A DNA stretch of 64,000 nt from Streptacidiphilus sp. P02-A3a (GCF_014084105.1 NZ_CP048289.1:4287922-4351921), one strand, 5' to 3'; shown: positions 15,998 to 30,800, counted from the first letter of the stretch. A program made the numbers and translations. Notes: generated from the sequence alone by a model not told the origin.

Positions 15998-16759
15998 ATG
16001 CAGGACATATTCTCTCTCGATGGAAAGGTGGCGCTGGTGACCGGGGGCACCCGGGGTATCGGACGTGCCCTGTTGGAGGGATTGGTCCAAGCCGGCGCAC
16101 AGGTGGTCTTCACAGGCTCCAGCAAGGAGACGGTCGCCCAGGCCGATGCCGAGCTGCGCGTGGCCTGCATCCCGGCGACGGGAGTGGTCTGGGATGCGTC
16201 CGGCGCCGGCCAGGCCGCCGACCTGGTGGACGAAGTCGTCCGCCTGCACGGCACATTGGACATTCTCGTCAATTGCGCCGGAATCATCAGGCGATACGAC
16301 GCCGAGTCCTACCCGGACGACGACTGGGACGAAGTACTCGCCGTCAACCTCAGTGCTGCGTTCCGCCTCAGCCGCGAGGCGGGCAAGGTGATGCTGGCAC
16401 AGGGCAGCGGGAAGATCGTCAACATTGCCTCCGTGCTCGCGTACTCCGGTGGCCGCAGTGTCGTGGCCTATGCCGTGAGCAAGGGCGGACTGGTCCAACT
16501 GACCAAGGCTCTGGCCACCGAGTGGGCCCACCGCGGCGTCAACGTCAACGCCATCGCCTCGGGCTACATCAGGACCGACCTCACCCGCGCGCTGCAGGAC
16601 AACGAAGAGCGCGAGCGCGAGTTGCTCGCTCGTCTCCCGGCCGGCCGTTGGGGCGTACCCGACGACCTCGTGGGTGCCACGGTCTTCCTCGCGTCACAGG
16701 CCGCCGACTACGTCCATGGTGCTGTGCTCGCCGTGGACGGCGGTTGGACTGCGGCCTGA
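15998..16759 (+). CDS. Short-chain dehydrogenase/reductase (KduD-like)
   Basis: A 253-residue classical SDR. The NAD(P)-binding motif is VTGGTRGIGRAL (residues 15-26), the structural motif is LVNCAGI (about 90), and the catalytic Ser and YxxxK are in IASVLAYSGG and VVAYAVSKGGLVQLTKALAT. The C terminus keeps the SDR substrate-loop pattern ASGYIRTDL. The overall pattern is nearest to 2-deoxy-D-gluconate 3-dehydrogenases and gluconate 5-dehydrogenases, so a sugar or sugar-acid alcohol is a likely substrate (inference). The ATG at 15998 is closely followed by the aminotransferase gene (44 bp). Together with the isomerase it suggests modification of a sugar phosphate. Confidence 0.85.
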   Translation: MQDIFSLDGKVALVTGGTRGIGRALLEGLVQAGAQVVFTGSSKETVAQADAELRVACIPATGVVWDASGAGQAADLVDEVVRLHGTLDILVNCAGIIRRYDAESYPDDDWDEVLAVNLSAAFRLSREAGKVMLAQGSGKIVNIASVLAYSGGRSVVAYAVSKGGLVQLTKALATEWAHRGVNVNAIASGYIRTDLTRALQDNEERERELLARLPAGRWGVPDDLVGATVFLASQAADYVHGAVLAVDGGWTAA

Positions 16760-16803
16760 TTCGATCCGCCCCCCGGCGACCCATTTCGAAAGGTTGATCA
16801 CCC

Positions 16804-17958
16804 GTGCAGACCGCCAACCGGCTCAAGGGCCTGGAACAGTCGCCGATCCGGGCGATGACACAGCGATGCGAAGCCGTGGGGGGCATCAACCTCGGCCAAG
16901 GATTGTGCCGAGTACCTCCGTCGGTCGAACTCCTGGAGGCTGCGGCCCACGATTTCCCGTCCATCGACCACTCGTACAGTTACGCGGAAGGCGACGCCGG
17001 TTTCCGGGCCGACATAGCCGACAAGATCCTCCGCTACCAGGGCCTGGACGTTGACCCGTCCCGCCAGATCGTCGCCACCGTCGGGGCGACCGGCGCCTTC
17101 AACGCCGTTCTCTCGGCGTTTCTGAACCCCGGCGACGGCGTGCTCGTCCTGGAGCCCTTCTACGGTTACCACGTCGCCTGCCTGCGCTTCTTCGGGATCG
17201 TCCCGCAGCCGGTCCGGCTCGAAGCTCCCGCGTTCACCGTGGAACGCGAGGCGCTTCAGGCCGCGGTCACCGCACGCACCCGAGCCATCGTGATCTGCAC
17301 CCCGGGCAACCCCTCGGGGAGACGGTTCACCACCGAGGAGCTCGAAGTCGTGGTCGCGGTGGCCGAGGAGCACGACCTGCTGATCATCACTGATGAGATC
17401 TACGAGCACATCTACTTTTCCCCGGGCCGACACATCTCGCCGGCGACCATCCCTGGTGCGGCCGAGCGCACCGTCCTGATCTCCGGACTGTCGAAGACCT
17501 ACAGCATTCCGGGTTGGCGGCTCGGCTACGCCGTCGCCTCACCGGATCTGTCCCGCTCCATCCGAGGTGCGGCCGACGCCCTCACCGTCTGCGCACCCAC
17601 TCCGCTCCAGCAGGCAGCCCGTCATGCCCTGCGCTTCCCCGAGAGCTACTACGAGAACCTGCGCGACCTGTACGACGGCAAACGGGCGCTGTTGACCGCG
17701 GCATTCGAGGCCGCGGGCGCCAAGGTGGGGAAACCGGAGGGTGCCTACTACCTGTTTGTCGATTGCAGCGGGCTCGGCGCCAGAAGCGGCCACGAAGCCG
17801 CGGAACTGCTCCTGGAAAAGGCGAAGGTTGCGACCATTCCGGGCGAGGCGTTCTACCTCGACGACCCGGGCATCCCCTATGTCCGGGCGTGCTTCTCGCA
17901 CCCGGACGACCTGTTGCGCGAGGCAGCACAGCAGCTTCGCGAAGGCCTGGCATCATGA
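16804..17958 (+). CDS. PLP-dependent class I/II aminotransferase
   Basis: A 384-residue fold-type I aminotransferase. Visible signatures: GGINLGQGLCRVPPS near the N terminus, SYSYAEGDAGFRADIADKI, ATVGATGAFNAVLSAFL (cofactor phosphate region), ICTPGNPSGRRFT, DEIYEHIYF (Asp to pyridine nitrogen), and the PLP-lysine motif ISGLSKTYSIPGWRLGYAV. A C-terminal Arg (PYVRACFSHP) should bind the substrate carboxylate. The start GTG follows GAAAGG. The stop overlaps the DUF554 start by 4 bp (ATGA), so the two are translationally coupled. The substrate is unknown; the context suggests amination of a keto product made by the preceding SDR. Confidence 0.88.
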   Translation: MQTANRLKGLEQSPIRAMTQRCEAVGGINLGQGLCRVPPSVELLEAAAHDFPSIDHSYSYAEGDAGFRADIADKILRYQGLDVDPSRQIVATVGATGAFNAVLSAFLNPGDGVLVLEPFYGYHVACLRFFGIVPQPVRLEAPAFTVEREALQAAVTARTRAIVICTPGNPSGRRFTTEELEVVVAVAEEHDLLIITDEIYEHIYFSPGRHISPATIPGAAERTVLISGLSKTYSIPGWRLGYAVASPDLSRSIRGAADALTVCAPTPLQQAARHALRFPESYYENLRDLYDGKRALLTAAFEAAGAKVGKPEGAYYLFVDCSGLGARSGHEAAELLLEKAKVATIPGEAFYLDDPGIPYVRACFSHPDDLLREAAQQLREGLAS

Positions 17959-18686
17959 TCGGAATGGGGACGGTTCTCGACGTCCTCTGCATCGTCGCGG
18001 GCACTGCCGTCGGCGCGACGATGGGTGACCGAATCTCCAACAGGATCCGCGAGCTGCTCCTTGCGGGAATCGGCTTGTTCATTGTCGTGCTGGGGATACA
18101 GCAGTCCGCTTCGTCATTCGAAGGCGCCTTCGCCCAGGCCATCGGCAGCGGCGCACCGTTCGTCGTGCTCGGTGCGCTCATCGCCGGTGGCGCCGCGGGC
18201 GGACTGCTCAACGTGGAGGGCCGGATCGAGCAGCTGGGATCGATCTTCGAGAAGCGCTTCTCAGCAAGCGGGGAATCGGGATTCCTCACGGGATTCCTGG
18301 CTGCCACCCTGCTGTTCTGCGTCGGCCCCATGGCCATCCTCGGGGCATTCGAGAACGGCATCACCGGCAGCATCAGGATTCTCGCGGTCAAGTCGCTGAT
18401 GGACGGATTCGCGTCCCTTGCCTTCGCGTCGAGCCTTGGCTGGGGGGTCGCGTTCTCCAGCCTTCCGCTCGCCGTCTACCAGGGCGGCCTCACCGCATTC
18501 GCGGCGGCTATCGGCGGAGCGATGGATCCGGCCGTGGTGGCCTCCATGACTGCCATCGGCGGAATACTCGTCCTCGGCGTCGGAATTCGACTGCTGGAGA
18601 TCAAGGATATCGCGGTCGCCAACCTTCTGCCTGCCATCGTGCTGGGGCCGGCCATCACGGCGGTGTGGCTCGCACTACGACACTGA
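17955..18686 (+). CDS. DUF554 family membrane protein
   Basis: A 243-residue integral membrane protein of the DUF554 (YdfK/YqgA-like) family. Hydrophobic helices follow one another from the start (GTVLDVLCIVAGTAVGATMG, LLAGIGLFIVVLGIQQSAS, PFVVLGALIAGGAAGGLLN), with the family pattern LTGFLAATLLFCVGPMAILG and KSLMDGFASLAFASSLGWGV. Function is unknown; transport is a fair guess. Its ATG overlaps the aminotransferase stop, so the two are co-translated. The longer open frame upstream is a shadow of the aminotransferase. Export of, or protection against, the cluster's product would fit its position. Confidence 0.85.
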   Translation: MIGMGTVLDVLCIVAGTAVGATMGDRISNRIRELLLAGIGLFIVVLGIQQSASSFEGAFAQAIGSGAPFVVLGALIAGGAAGGLLNVEGRIEQLGSIFEKRFSASGESGFLTGFLAATLLFCVGPMAILGAFENGITGSIRILAVKSLMDGFASLAFASSLGWGVAFSSLPLAVYQGGLTAFAAAIGGAMDPAVVASMTAIGGILVLGVGIRLLEIKDIAVANLLPAIVLGPAITAVWLALRH

Positions 18687-18932
18687 GCCACGATCGGTAC
18701 CGTCGGCTTCCGCGAGCGGCAGCACGCTGGGAGCCGCATGATCGCCAGAGCGTCGGCTCCGCCCTGGGACTCCTCACGGGCGCCCGCTGGTACGCCGCGA
18801 TCGGATGCCGGGCCGGCCGTGGGCAGCACGTTCAGCTCGATTACCCGTCGACCCCCAGGAACGGTCGATCAACTGGTTGGCGGGTGTTGGGGATTGGGCA
18901 TCATGATGCGACATCGTCTAGGCTTGTCGGCC

Positions 18933-20549
18933 ATGAAGCCCAGCGAGTGCGAGTCTTCCTCTGCGAACTTGTTCTACGTCACTACTCCTATTTTCTACGT
19001 CAACGACACCCCTCACCTGGGTCATGCCTACACTACGGTTGCGGGCGATGTACTCAGCCGTTGGCACCGCCAACGAGGTGAGAGGGTGCTGTACCTCACG
19101 GGCACGGACGAACACGGCCAGAAGATCATGAGGGCAGCCGAGTCGAAAGGGGTCACCCCCCAGGAGTGGTGCGACACGCTGGTGAACGAGTCGTGGAAGC
19201 CTCTCTGGCAGCACCTGGAGATTGCCAACGACGACTTCATTCGCACCACGCAGGCCAGGCACACCGTTCGCGTGCAGGAGTTCGTTCAGGATCTGTATGA
19301 CAAGGAGCAGATCTACAAAGGCAGCTACGAGGGTCCTTATTGCGTGGGCTGCGAGGAGTACAAACTCCCTGGCGAACTGCTCGACGGAGGAGCCGAGTTC
19401 GCGGGCCAGAAGCTCTGCCCGGTACACAAGCGGCCGGTGGAGATCCTCAGTGAGGACAACTACTTCTTCAAACTGAGCGAGTTCGGCGGGAAGTTGCTCG
19501 CCCACTACGAGGCAAACCCCGACTTCATCCAGCCCGAGTCGGCGCGCAACGAGGTCGTGAACTTCGTCCGTCAGGGACTCCAGGACCTCTCCATCTCCCG
19601 ATCGACGTTCAACTGGGGCATCACCGTGCCCTGGGATGAGAAGCACGTCATCTACGTGTGGGTGGACGCCCTGCTGAACTACGCCACCGCGGCCGGCTAC
19701 AACGAGGACCCGGAGAAGTTCGAGGCCACCTTCCCGGCTGATGTCCACCTGGTGGGCAAGGATATCCTCCGCTTCCACGCGGTGATTTGGCCGGCGATGC
19801 TGATGGCGCAGGGTCTGCCGTTGCCCGGCCGGATCTTCGGACACGGATGGCTGATGGTCGGCGGTGAGAAGATGAGCAAGTCCAACCTGACCGGCATCAA
19901 GCCGCAGGACCTCACCTCGCACTTCGGTGTGGACGCCTACCGTTGGTACTTCCTGCGTGCGATCACCTTCGGGCAGGACGGATCCTTCTCCTGGGAGGAC
20001 TTCTCCGCGCGGTACACCAGCGAGCTGGCGAACGACTACGGCAACCTTGCCTCGCGCGTGGCCGCCATGATCGGCAAGTATTTCGACGGGACGCTGCCCG
20101 CGGCCACTGCGGATGGTGCGGCTGAGAAGGCCATCCACGACAGCCTCCTGAAGGCGGTAGCGACAGCCGACAGCCGCATGGGCGACAAGCTCGACTTCCA
20201 GGGCGGCATCCTCGCTGTCTTCGACTTCATCAAGCAGGTCAACGGCTACATTTCGGAGCAGGAGCCGTGGAATGTCGCCAAGGACAAGTCGGAGGAGGGC
20301 ACCGCACGGCTCGCGACCATCCTCTACACAGCAGCCGAGTCCCTGCGAGCCGTCGCGGTCCTGCTCAACGCCGTCATGCCGGAGAGTTCCCAAAAACTCT
20401 GGGACTCCCTCGGCGCGGAGGCATCCCTGGGCGCCCTCGCTGACCAGCACGTCCAGGAGGCCGCCACATGGGGCCAGCTTCCCACCGGAGCGACGGTCAC
20501 TAAGGGCGCCGCACTCTTCCCGCGTCTGGACGACTCAGCACAGGCGTGA
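18933..20549 (+). CDS. metG: Methionyl-tRNA synthetase
   Basis: A 538-residue class I aminoacyl-tRNA synthetase that charges tRNA-Met. The HIGH signature is HLGHAYTT (after YVTTPIFYVNDTP) and the KMSKS loop is GGEKMSKSNLTG. The zinc-knuckle region (YCVGCEEYKLPGEL, then KLCPVHKRPVE) gives three Cys and one His, fitting the single-knuckle type. There is no C-terminal tRNA-binding domain after the anticodon-binding helices. The ATG at 18933 starts just before the conserved N terminus; the longer open frame upstream is not conserved-looking. It lies 246 bp after DUF554. Its setting beside a biosynthesis-like set suggests an accessory, possibly inhibitor-resistant copy, but it could be the only one. 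Confidence 0.93.
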   Translation: MKPSECESSSANLFYVTTPIFYVNDTPHLGHAYTTVAGDVLSRWHRQRGERVLYLTGTDEHGQKIMRAAESKGVTPQEWCDTLVNESWKPLWQHLEIANDDFIRTTQARHTVRVQEFVQDLYDKEQIYKGSYEGPYCVGCEEYKLPGELLDGGAEFAGQKLCPVHKRPVEILSEDNYFFKLSEFGGKLLAHYEANPDFIQPESARNEVVNFVRQGLQDLSISRSTFNWGITVPWDEKHVIYVWVDALLNYATAAGYNEDPEKFEATFPADVHLVGKDILRFHAVIWPAMLMAQGLPLPGRIFGHGWLMVGGEKMSKSNLTGIKPQDLTSHFGVDAYRWYFLRAITFGQDGSFSWEDFSARYTSELANDYGNLASRVAAMIGKYFDGTLPAATADGAAEKAIHDSLLKAVATADSRMGDKLDFQGGILAVFDFIKQVNGYISEQEPWNVAKDKSEEGTARLATILYTAAESLRAVAVLLNAVMPESSQKLWDSLGAEASLGALADQHVQEAATWGQLPTGATVTKGAALFPRLDDSAQA

Positions 20550-20635
20550 GCCGTCCCGGTGTTCGCCGTGGGGTGAATACCCGTGTCTTGCGGCTCTTTG
20601 AGCCTGCTGTCGCTGTGCTCTCCTGGCAGGAGCGG

Positions 20636-20669
20636 CGGTTCCCGCGGCGCGAAAGCGCGGCGGGAACCG
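20636..20669. terminator. Hairpin between convergent metG and GH27 genes
   Basis: 10-bp stem CGGTTCCCGC/GCGGGAACCG, a G-G mismatch, then an inner GCGC/GCGC stem closed by a GAAA tetraloop. It can serve both convergent genes. Confidence 0.8.
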
Positions 20670-20694
20670 GGCGGGGGAGACGGCCGTGATGTCG

Positions 20695-24626
<3,932 letters not shown>

Positions 24627-25222
24627 GGGTGCCTTCCCTGGAGGGCAGGGTCATGTATGTGAACCTTGGGCGTCAATATGAACGGCTCGGCAGGGGTGAC
24701 GCTAGGCCTGGAGCAACATGCGGGTCAACCCTGCTGCACAGCGAAAATGTTGGGAGATGGTGCTCGGTGTGGTGTCATGTCTTCTTTTTGATCAAGGATC
24801 AATAAAGATAAACAATTTCCAACATGCCTATCGGGTGCCAAACCCGCAGGTCGCAGGGCATTCCCTGGCCGATGCGGGACGCGGGTGCCGATGCCGGGAC
24901 CATTGACGGCCTGTCAGCCCCTGGTTAGCTTCGTTGGTGCCCGGCAGGCTTGACGGTGCATGAGCGGCTCATCCACCCGGCGTTCGAGGGCTACCACCCC
25001 CCAGCCCTCCTCCGCGCCTCGCCGCCTGCTGCCCGGAGGAGCGTCGCCGCGAGGTTCCCCACCCCTGTCCGGAGTCGGGGTGCGGACGCACGCACCGACG
25101 GGGACCGAGCCAGTGGGCGACCTGGCGCACCATCACCTGGGCACGTTGACGGGCGACTTCCACGAGAACCCAACGCAGCGGCGCCGAGCTCCGCTGTACC
25201 GCAACCAGACGAGGAGCACCTC
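24627..25222. other. Divergent promoter region between GH2 and hydrolase genes
   Basis: A 596-bp gap with no real gene; the middle (24770-24840) is AT-rich. It contains an interrupted palindrome TTGATC-AAG-GATCAA (24788-24802). No copy of the AACGTT operator seen elsewhere in this locus was found here, so these genes may be under different control. Confidence 0.5.
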
Positions 25223-27760
25223 ATGACCGGATTCAACCGCCGGGATTTCATCAAGTCCGTCGGTATCGGGTCCGCCGTCGTCGTGGCTCTGCCACTGACG
25301 GGTGTGTTGGGCCAGGCCAACGCGAGCGCGGCGGCACCCGCTGTCCTGGGGGGAGCCGTGAGTTCGACAGGCACGTGGCAGGTGACCGCGAGCGCCCTGG
25401 GCTGGACCTTCAGCGGTTCGGTCGGCTCGGCGGCGACCGGCATCACCAGCAGCTCGGGCACGGACGCGCTGGGCGCCTACACCGAGACCACGTTCACCTT
25501 CCAGTCCGGTGCGAGGAAGGGCGGCATCCGCGTCTACAACGGCGCCTCCGCCGTGGTCTTCACCGACACCTACGTCAACGCGGCAGCCAACGCGACGCCG
25601 TTCCCGACGTTCACCGGCTACCCCGATCTGCCCCATCGGCTCAGCCACCAGGGCTGCTTCGGGAAGTACCAGTTCAACACCTTCGCCAATGCCTCGGACA
25701 GTCCGTGGGCACTCTTCGACGACAGCGGCAACACCTTCGTCGTCTCCGCGGCGAACCACTTCCAGCAGGCGCAGACCACGATGGCGGCGGACGGCTCGAT
25801 CGCCGCGGGTGTGCTCAGCTCGATCACCAAGCTGCCGACCGGTTACAGCCGACAGACCATCCTGACGACGCAGACCGGCCTGGGCGCGGCATACCGCGCC
25901 TGGGGCCGCGCGCTGACCACGCTGGCCGGGAAGGCCCTGCCGGCCGCCGACACCGGCCCGATGCTGGGCACGCTCGGCTACTGGACGGACCACGGCGCCG
26001 GCTACTACTACACCTACGAGCAGTCGCTGGGCTACACCGGGACGCTGCTGGCGGTCCGCGACGAGTGGAGGACGAAGAAGATCCCGCTCGGCTACATGCA
26101 GCTCGACAGCTGGTGGTACCCCAAGGGATCGACCGCGGACTGGACCCTCGTCGAGGCCGGCACCTACCTGTACGAGGCCGACAGCCAGCTCTTCCCGGAC
26201 GGCCTGGCGTCGTTCCAGCAGAAACTGGGAGTGCCGCTGGTCACCCACGCGCGCTGGATGGACGCGTCGAGCCCCTACCGCCGTGAGTACACCATGTCGG
26301 ACGACGTGGTCATCGACCCGAAGTTCTGGCAGAGCGTCATGAGCTACCTCAAGTCCTCCGGTGTCGCCGTCTACGAGCAGGACTGGCTGTGCGAGAGCGC
26401 GCAGCCCGCCTACAACCTCACCGACCCCGACGCGTACTTCGACAACATGGCCGACTGCGCCGCGGCCGACGGCCTGGCCGTGCAGTACTGCATGCCGCTG
26501 CCGCGCGACTACCTGCAGAGCACGCGCTACCCCAACCTGACCACCATGCGGGTCAGCGACGACCGCTTCGACTCGACGAAGTGGGACGTGTTCCTCTACG
26601 ACTCGCAACTCGCCGGCTCGCTGGGCGTCTGGCCATGGGTCGACGTCTTCATGAGCGGCGAGACCGACAACCTGCTGCTGGCGAACCTGTCCGCGGGACC
26701 GGTCGGGGTCGGGGACGCGCTGGAGCAGGTGGATGCCGGCAACCTGGCCAAGGTGGTCCGTCCGGACGGCGTCATCGTCAAGCCCGACGCGCCGATCGTC
26801 CCGACCGACGCGACCTACCTCGGCGAGGCCGCCGGTGACCTGCCCGCGATGGTCGCCGCCACGCACGTCGGGCATCCCAGCGGGACCTACGGCTACGTCT
26901 TCGCCTACGCGCGGCAGACCGCGGCGCCGCAGGAGACGTACCAGGCGGAGGACGCGACGTTGTCGGGGCCGGTCGTCAGCACGCAGAACCCGGGCTACAC
27001 GGGCACTGGCTACGCCGACTTCCAGAACGCCGACAAGGACTACGTGCAGTGGACGGTCCAAGCCGCCGCCGCGGGGACGTACACCCTGCAGTTCCGCTAC
27101 GCCAACGGGGGCACCGGAAACCGGCCGCTCGCGGTCACCGTGAACGGCGGCAACGCGCAGACGGCGGCGTTCGCCCCGACCGCCGGCTGGTCGACCTGGG
27201 GCATCCAGGCATTGACCGTCACGTTGGCGAAGGGCACGAACACCGTGCGCGCGACCGCGACCGGGTCCAACGGCGCCAACATCGACTGGCTCGGGCTCAC
27301 CCAGGGCACCGTACCGACCGGCCCCTCCCAGACCGCGTCGTTCAGTCCGGCCGCGCTCGGCGTGACCGGAGCGGCCTACGCCTACGACTACTTCGCCGGT
27401 ACCGGAGCCCTGGTCGCCCAGGGGGGCAGTGTGAGCGCCACGGTCACCACCGGCACCTACTGGGTCGTCGCCCCGGTCGGCTCCTCCGGTATCGCCTTCC
27501 TGGGCGACGCGGGCAAGTTCGTCTCGCACGGGGACAAGCGCATCACGCACCTGAGCGACGACGGCAAGGTACAGGTCACCGTCGCCTTCGCGGCGGGCGA
27601 GGGGCCGGTGACCCTGCACGGTCACGCGACCCGCGAGCCCACTGTCACCGCCGGTACCGGCAGGGTCGGCACGGTCGGATACACCACGACGACCGGCATC
27701 TTCACCGTCGCCGTCACCGCGGCGGCGAGCAACGAAGCCGTCATCACCATCACCCCCTGA
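25223..27760 (+). CDS. Tat-exported glycoside hydrolase (clan GH-D-like barrel) with carbohydrate-binding module
   Basis: An 845-residue exported enzyme. The Tat signal is NRRDFIKSVGIGSAVVVALP. A beta-rich N-terminal domain (about 40-215) leads to a TIM-barrel-like part (240-560) with GYMQLDSWWYPKGSTADW, VAVYEQDWLCES and VDVFMSGETDNLLLANLS. These resemble clan-D (GH36/GH27/GH31) alpha-galactosidase-type folds with an aspartate in EQDW as possible nucleophile, but the family is not certain. A CBM35/CBM6-type domain follows (about 570-700: YQAEDATLSGPVV, NTVRATATGSNGANIDWLGL) and a C-terminal beta domain ends it. GAGGAG precedes the ATG; the longer frame upstream is not coding. An 81-bp gap separates it from the GH3 gene. 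Confidence 0.7.
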   Translation: MTGFNRRDFIKSVGIGSAVVVALPLTGVLGQANASAAAPAVLGGAVSSTGTWQVTASALGWTFSGSVGSAATGITSSSGTDALGAYTETTFTFQSGARKGGIRVYNGASAVVFTDTYVNAAANATPFPTFTGYPDLPHRLSHQGCFGKYQFNTFANASDSPWALFDDSGNTFVVSAANHFQQAQTTMAADGSIAAGVLSSITKLPTGYSRQTILTTQTGLGAAYRAWGRALTTLAGKALPAADTGPMLGTLGYWTDHGAGYYYTYEQSLGYTGTLLAVRDEWRTKKIPLGYMQLDSWWYPKGSTADWTLVEAGTYLYEADSQLFPDGLASFQQKLGVPLVTHARWMDASSPYRREYTMSDDVVIDPKFWQSVMSYLKSSGVAVYEQDWLCESAQPAYNLTDPDAYFDNMADCAAADGLAVQYCMPLPRDYLQSTRYPNLTTMRVSDDRFDSTKWDVFLYDSQLAGSLGVWPWVDVFMSGETDNLLLANLSAGPVGVGDALEQVDAGNLAKVVRPDGVIVKPDAPIVPTDATYLGEAAGDLPAMVAATHVGHPSGTYGYVFAYARQTAAPQETYQAEDATLSGPVVSTQNPGYTGTGYADFQNADKDYVQWTVQAAAAGTYTLQFRYANGGTGNRPLAVTVNGGNAQTAAFAPTAGWSTWGIQALTVTLAKGTNTVRATATGSNGANIDWLGLTQGTVPTGPSQTASFSPAALGVTGAAYAYDYFAGTGALVAQGGSVSATVTTGTYWVVAPVGSSGIAFLGDAGKFVSHGDKRITHLSDDGKVQVTVAFAAGEGPVTLHGHATREPTVTAGTGRVGTVGYTTTTGIFTVAVTAAASNEAVITITP

Positions 27761-27841
27761 CCACAACGCGACACCCGGTCGGCCACCCTGTCCCGACCTG
27801 TGGGACAGAACCAGTGCCGGAGTCACGCAAGGAGAGATCCC

Positions 27842-30800
27842 ATGGCACGGAATCGTTGGTTGAGTGTCGCCGTCGGCGGCGCGCTGTTGGCCGCGGGCAT
27901 CGTCGGCCAGACCGGGGCCGCGCCGCCCGCCGCGGCGAGCACCGCCTGTCCCTGGGTCGGTTCGTCGGCGCCGGTCGCCGACCGGGTGTCGCAGCTGGTC
28001 GGGGCGATGTCGCAGGCCCAGAAGCTGTCGATGGTCGGCGGAACCGGCAGCGGCGGCTACGTCGGTGTGGTGGCGGCGATCCCGGCGCTGTGCGTACCCG
28101 CGCTGAACCTGGAGGACGGCCCCTCGGGGGTGGGCGACGGACTGACCGGGGTGACCCAACTGCCCGCCGCGGTCAGCGCCGCGGCCACCTGGGACACCGC
28201 CGCCGAGCAGGGCTACGGCGCGGTCGTCGGGGCCGAACAGGCGGCCAAGGGCTCGGACGTCGACCTCGGTCCGACGGTGAACCTGGTGCGGGACCCGCGT
28301 TGGGGACGCGCCTTCGAGACGCTGGGGGAGGATCCGTACCTCACCGGCACCCTCGCCGCGGCCGAGATCCGGGGCGTGCAGAGCACCGGCGTGATGGCCC
28401 AGGTCAAGCACCTGGCCGTGTACAACCAGGAGACCTACCGCAACAGCCCGGCCGATGACGCGATCGTCGACGACCGCACGATGCAGGAGCTGTACCTCCC
28501 GGCCTTCCAGGCCGCCGTCCAACAGGGCGCGGCCTCGTCGGTGATGTGCTCCTACAGCACCGTCAACGGCACCGCCGCCTGCCAGAACCCGTACCTGCTG
28601 AACACCGTGCTCCGCCAACAGGACGGCTTCCAGGGCTTCGTCACCTCCGACTGGGGTGCCACCCACGCCACCGCGGCCTCGGCCAACGCCGGTATGGACA
28701 TGGAGATGGGCAAGGCGGACTACTACGGGGCCCCGCTCGCCACGGCTCTGGCCGACGGCACGGTGACCCAGGCCACCCTGAACACCATGGTGAGCCGGAT
28801 CCTGACCGAGATGTTCACCTTCGGCCTCTTCGACAAGACCCCGTCCGGCTCGACCGGAGCCGATGTCAGTACCGGTGCGCACGTGTCCACCGGGACCGAG
28901 ATCGCCGAAGAGGGCACGGTGCTGCTGAAGAACGCGGGCGGCGTCCTGCCACTGGGCACCGCCTCCGGCTCGTCGATCGCGGTGCTCGGCAACTACCAGA
29001 ACTCCGGCGGCGGCAGCGCCTCGGTCAGGGCGGCCTCGGTGGTCACCCCGCAGCAGGGCATCACCGCTCGCGCCGGATCCGGTGTGAACGTCCAGTACGC
29101 GCAGGGCTCGACAGCCGACTCGACGCTGGCCGACGTGCCCGCGAGCGTGTTGACCCCGACCTCGGGCGGCGGAACCGGACTGACCGGGTACTTCTACAAC
29201 AACACCACGCTGTCCGGTAGCCCGGTACTCACCCGGAACAGCACCACCCTGGACTCGAACTGGAACGGCGCGAGCCCCGGCACCGGGGTCAACGCGACCG
29301 ACTGGTCCGCGAAGTGGACCGGCACCCTGAAGGCACCGGCGACCGGCGTCTACACCTTCGCCACCACCAGTGACGACGGCAGCCGGGTGATCCTGGGCGG
29401 CAGGACGCTGGTCGACCAGTGGGGCGACCAGGACGCGCACACCCAGTCCGCCAGCGTCACCCTGACCGCGGGCCAGAGCGTCCCGATCGAGGTCGACTAC
29501 TACAACAGGACCGGTGGCAGTCAACTCGCGCTGTCCTGGACCCCGGCGAACTACTCCGACAGCGTGCTCACCCAGGCGGTCGCCCTGGCCAGGACGTCGT
29601 CGGTCGCGGTGGTCTTCGCGAAGACCGACGCGTCCGAGGGCTCGGACCTGAGCGACATCGAACTTCCCGGTGACCAGAACCAGTTGATATCCGATGTGGC
29701 CGCGGTCAACCCGCACACCGTGGTCGTGCTGAACACCGGCTCGGCGGTCACCATGCCCTGGCTCGGCAGCGTCTCCGCGGTCCTCGACAGCTGGTACGCG
29801 GGACAGAGCGAGGGCACCGCGATCGCCGCCCTGCTGTTCGGTGACGTCGACCCGTCCGGCAAGCTGCCGGTGACCTTCCCCACGTCCCTGACCGACGTGC
29901 CCGCGAACACCGAGGCGCAGTGGCCGGGGCAGGACAACCAGGTCCAGTACTCCGAGGGCCTGGCCATGGGCTACCGCTGGTACGAGGACAAGGGGATCAC
30001 CCCGCTGTTCCCGTTCGGCTACGGCCTGTCGTACACCAGCTTCGGCTACAGCGGCCTGAACGTCACCGGGCCGGACGCACACGGGAACTCCGAGGTGACC
30101 GCCACGGTGACCAACACCGGCCGCCGCGAGGGCGCGGACGTGGTCCAGCTCTACCTGGCCGACCCCGCCGCCGCCGGGGAACCCTCCAAGCAGCTCAAGG
30201 GCTTCCAACGGGTCGACCTGGCCCCGGGAGCCAGCAAGCAGGTCAGCTTCAGCGTGTCCATGCACGACCTGTCCTACTGGAGCGACAGCGCGAACGCCTG
30301 GAAGACGGCCACCGGCGCCTACGGCGTCCAGGTCGGCGACACCTCCGGCAACCCGCAGCTGAGCGGCACCCTCGACGTCACCTCCACGGCCACCGGCAAC
30401 ACCGTCACGGTGACCCCGCCGCCGGGGATGAGCAGCCAGGTCGGCACCGCGGCCGCACTCGGCATCAAGGGTTCCGACTCTGCCTCCGGCCAGAGCCTGA
30501 CCTACACGGCCACCGGCCTCCCGTCCGGCCTCACCGTGAACTCCGGCACCGGGACCGTCTCCGGCACGGCCACGTCCGCCGGCACCAGCACGGTCACCGT
30601 GACCGCGACCGACAACACCGGGGCCACGGGAAGCGCCACCTTCGTCTGGACCACCACCGCACCCCTCAGGACCGGCCCGATCGTCTCCGGGGTCTCGTCG
30701 TCGCTGTGCCTGGACGACAAGGCGGCGAGCACCGCCGACAGCAACCCGGTCGACATCTACGGCTGCAACGGCACCGTTGCCCAGCAGTGGACCGTGGCCG

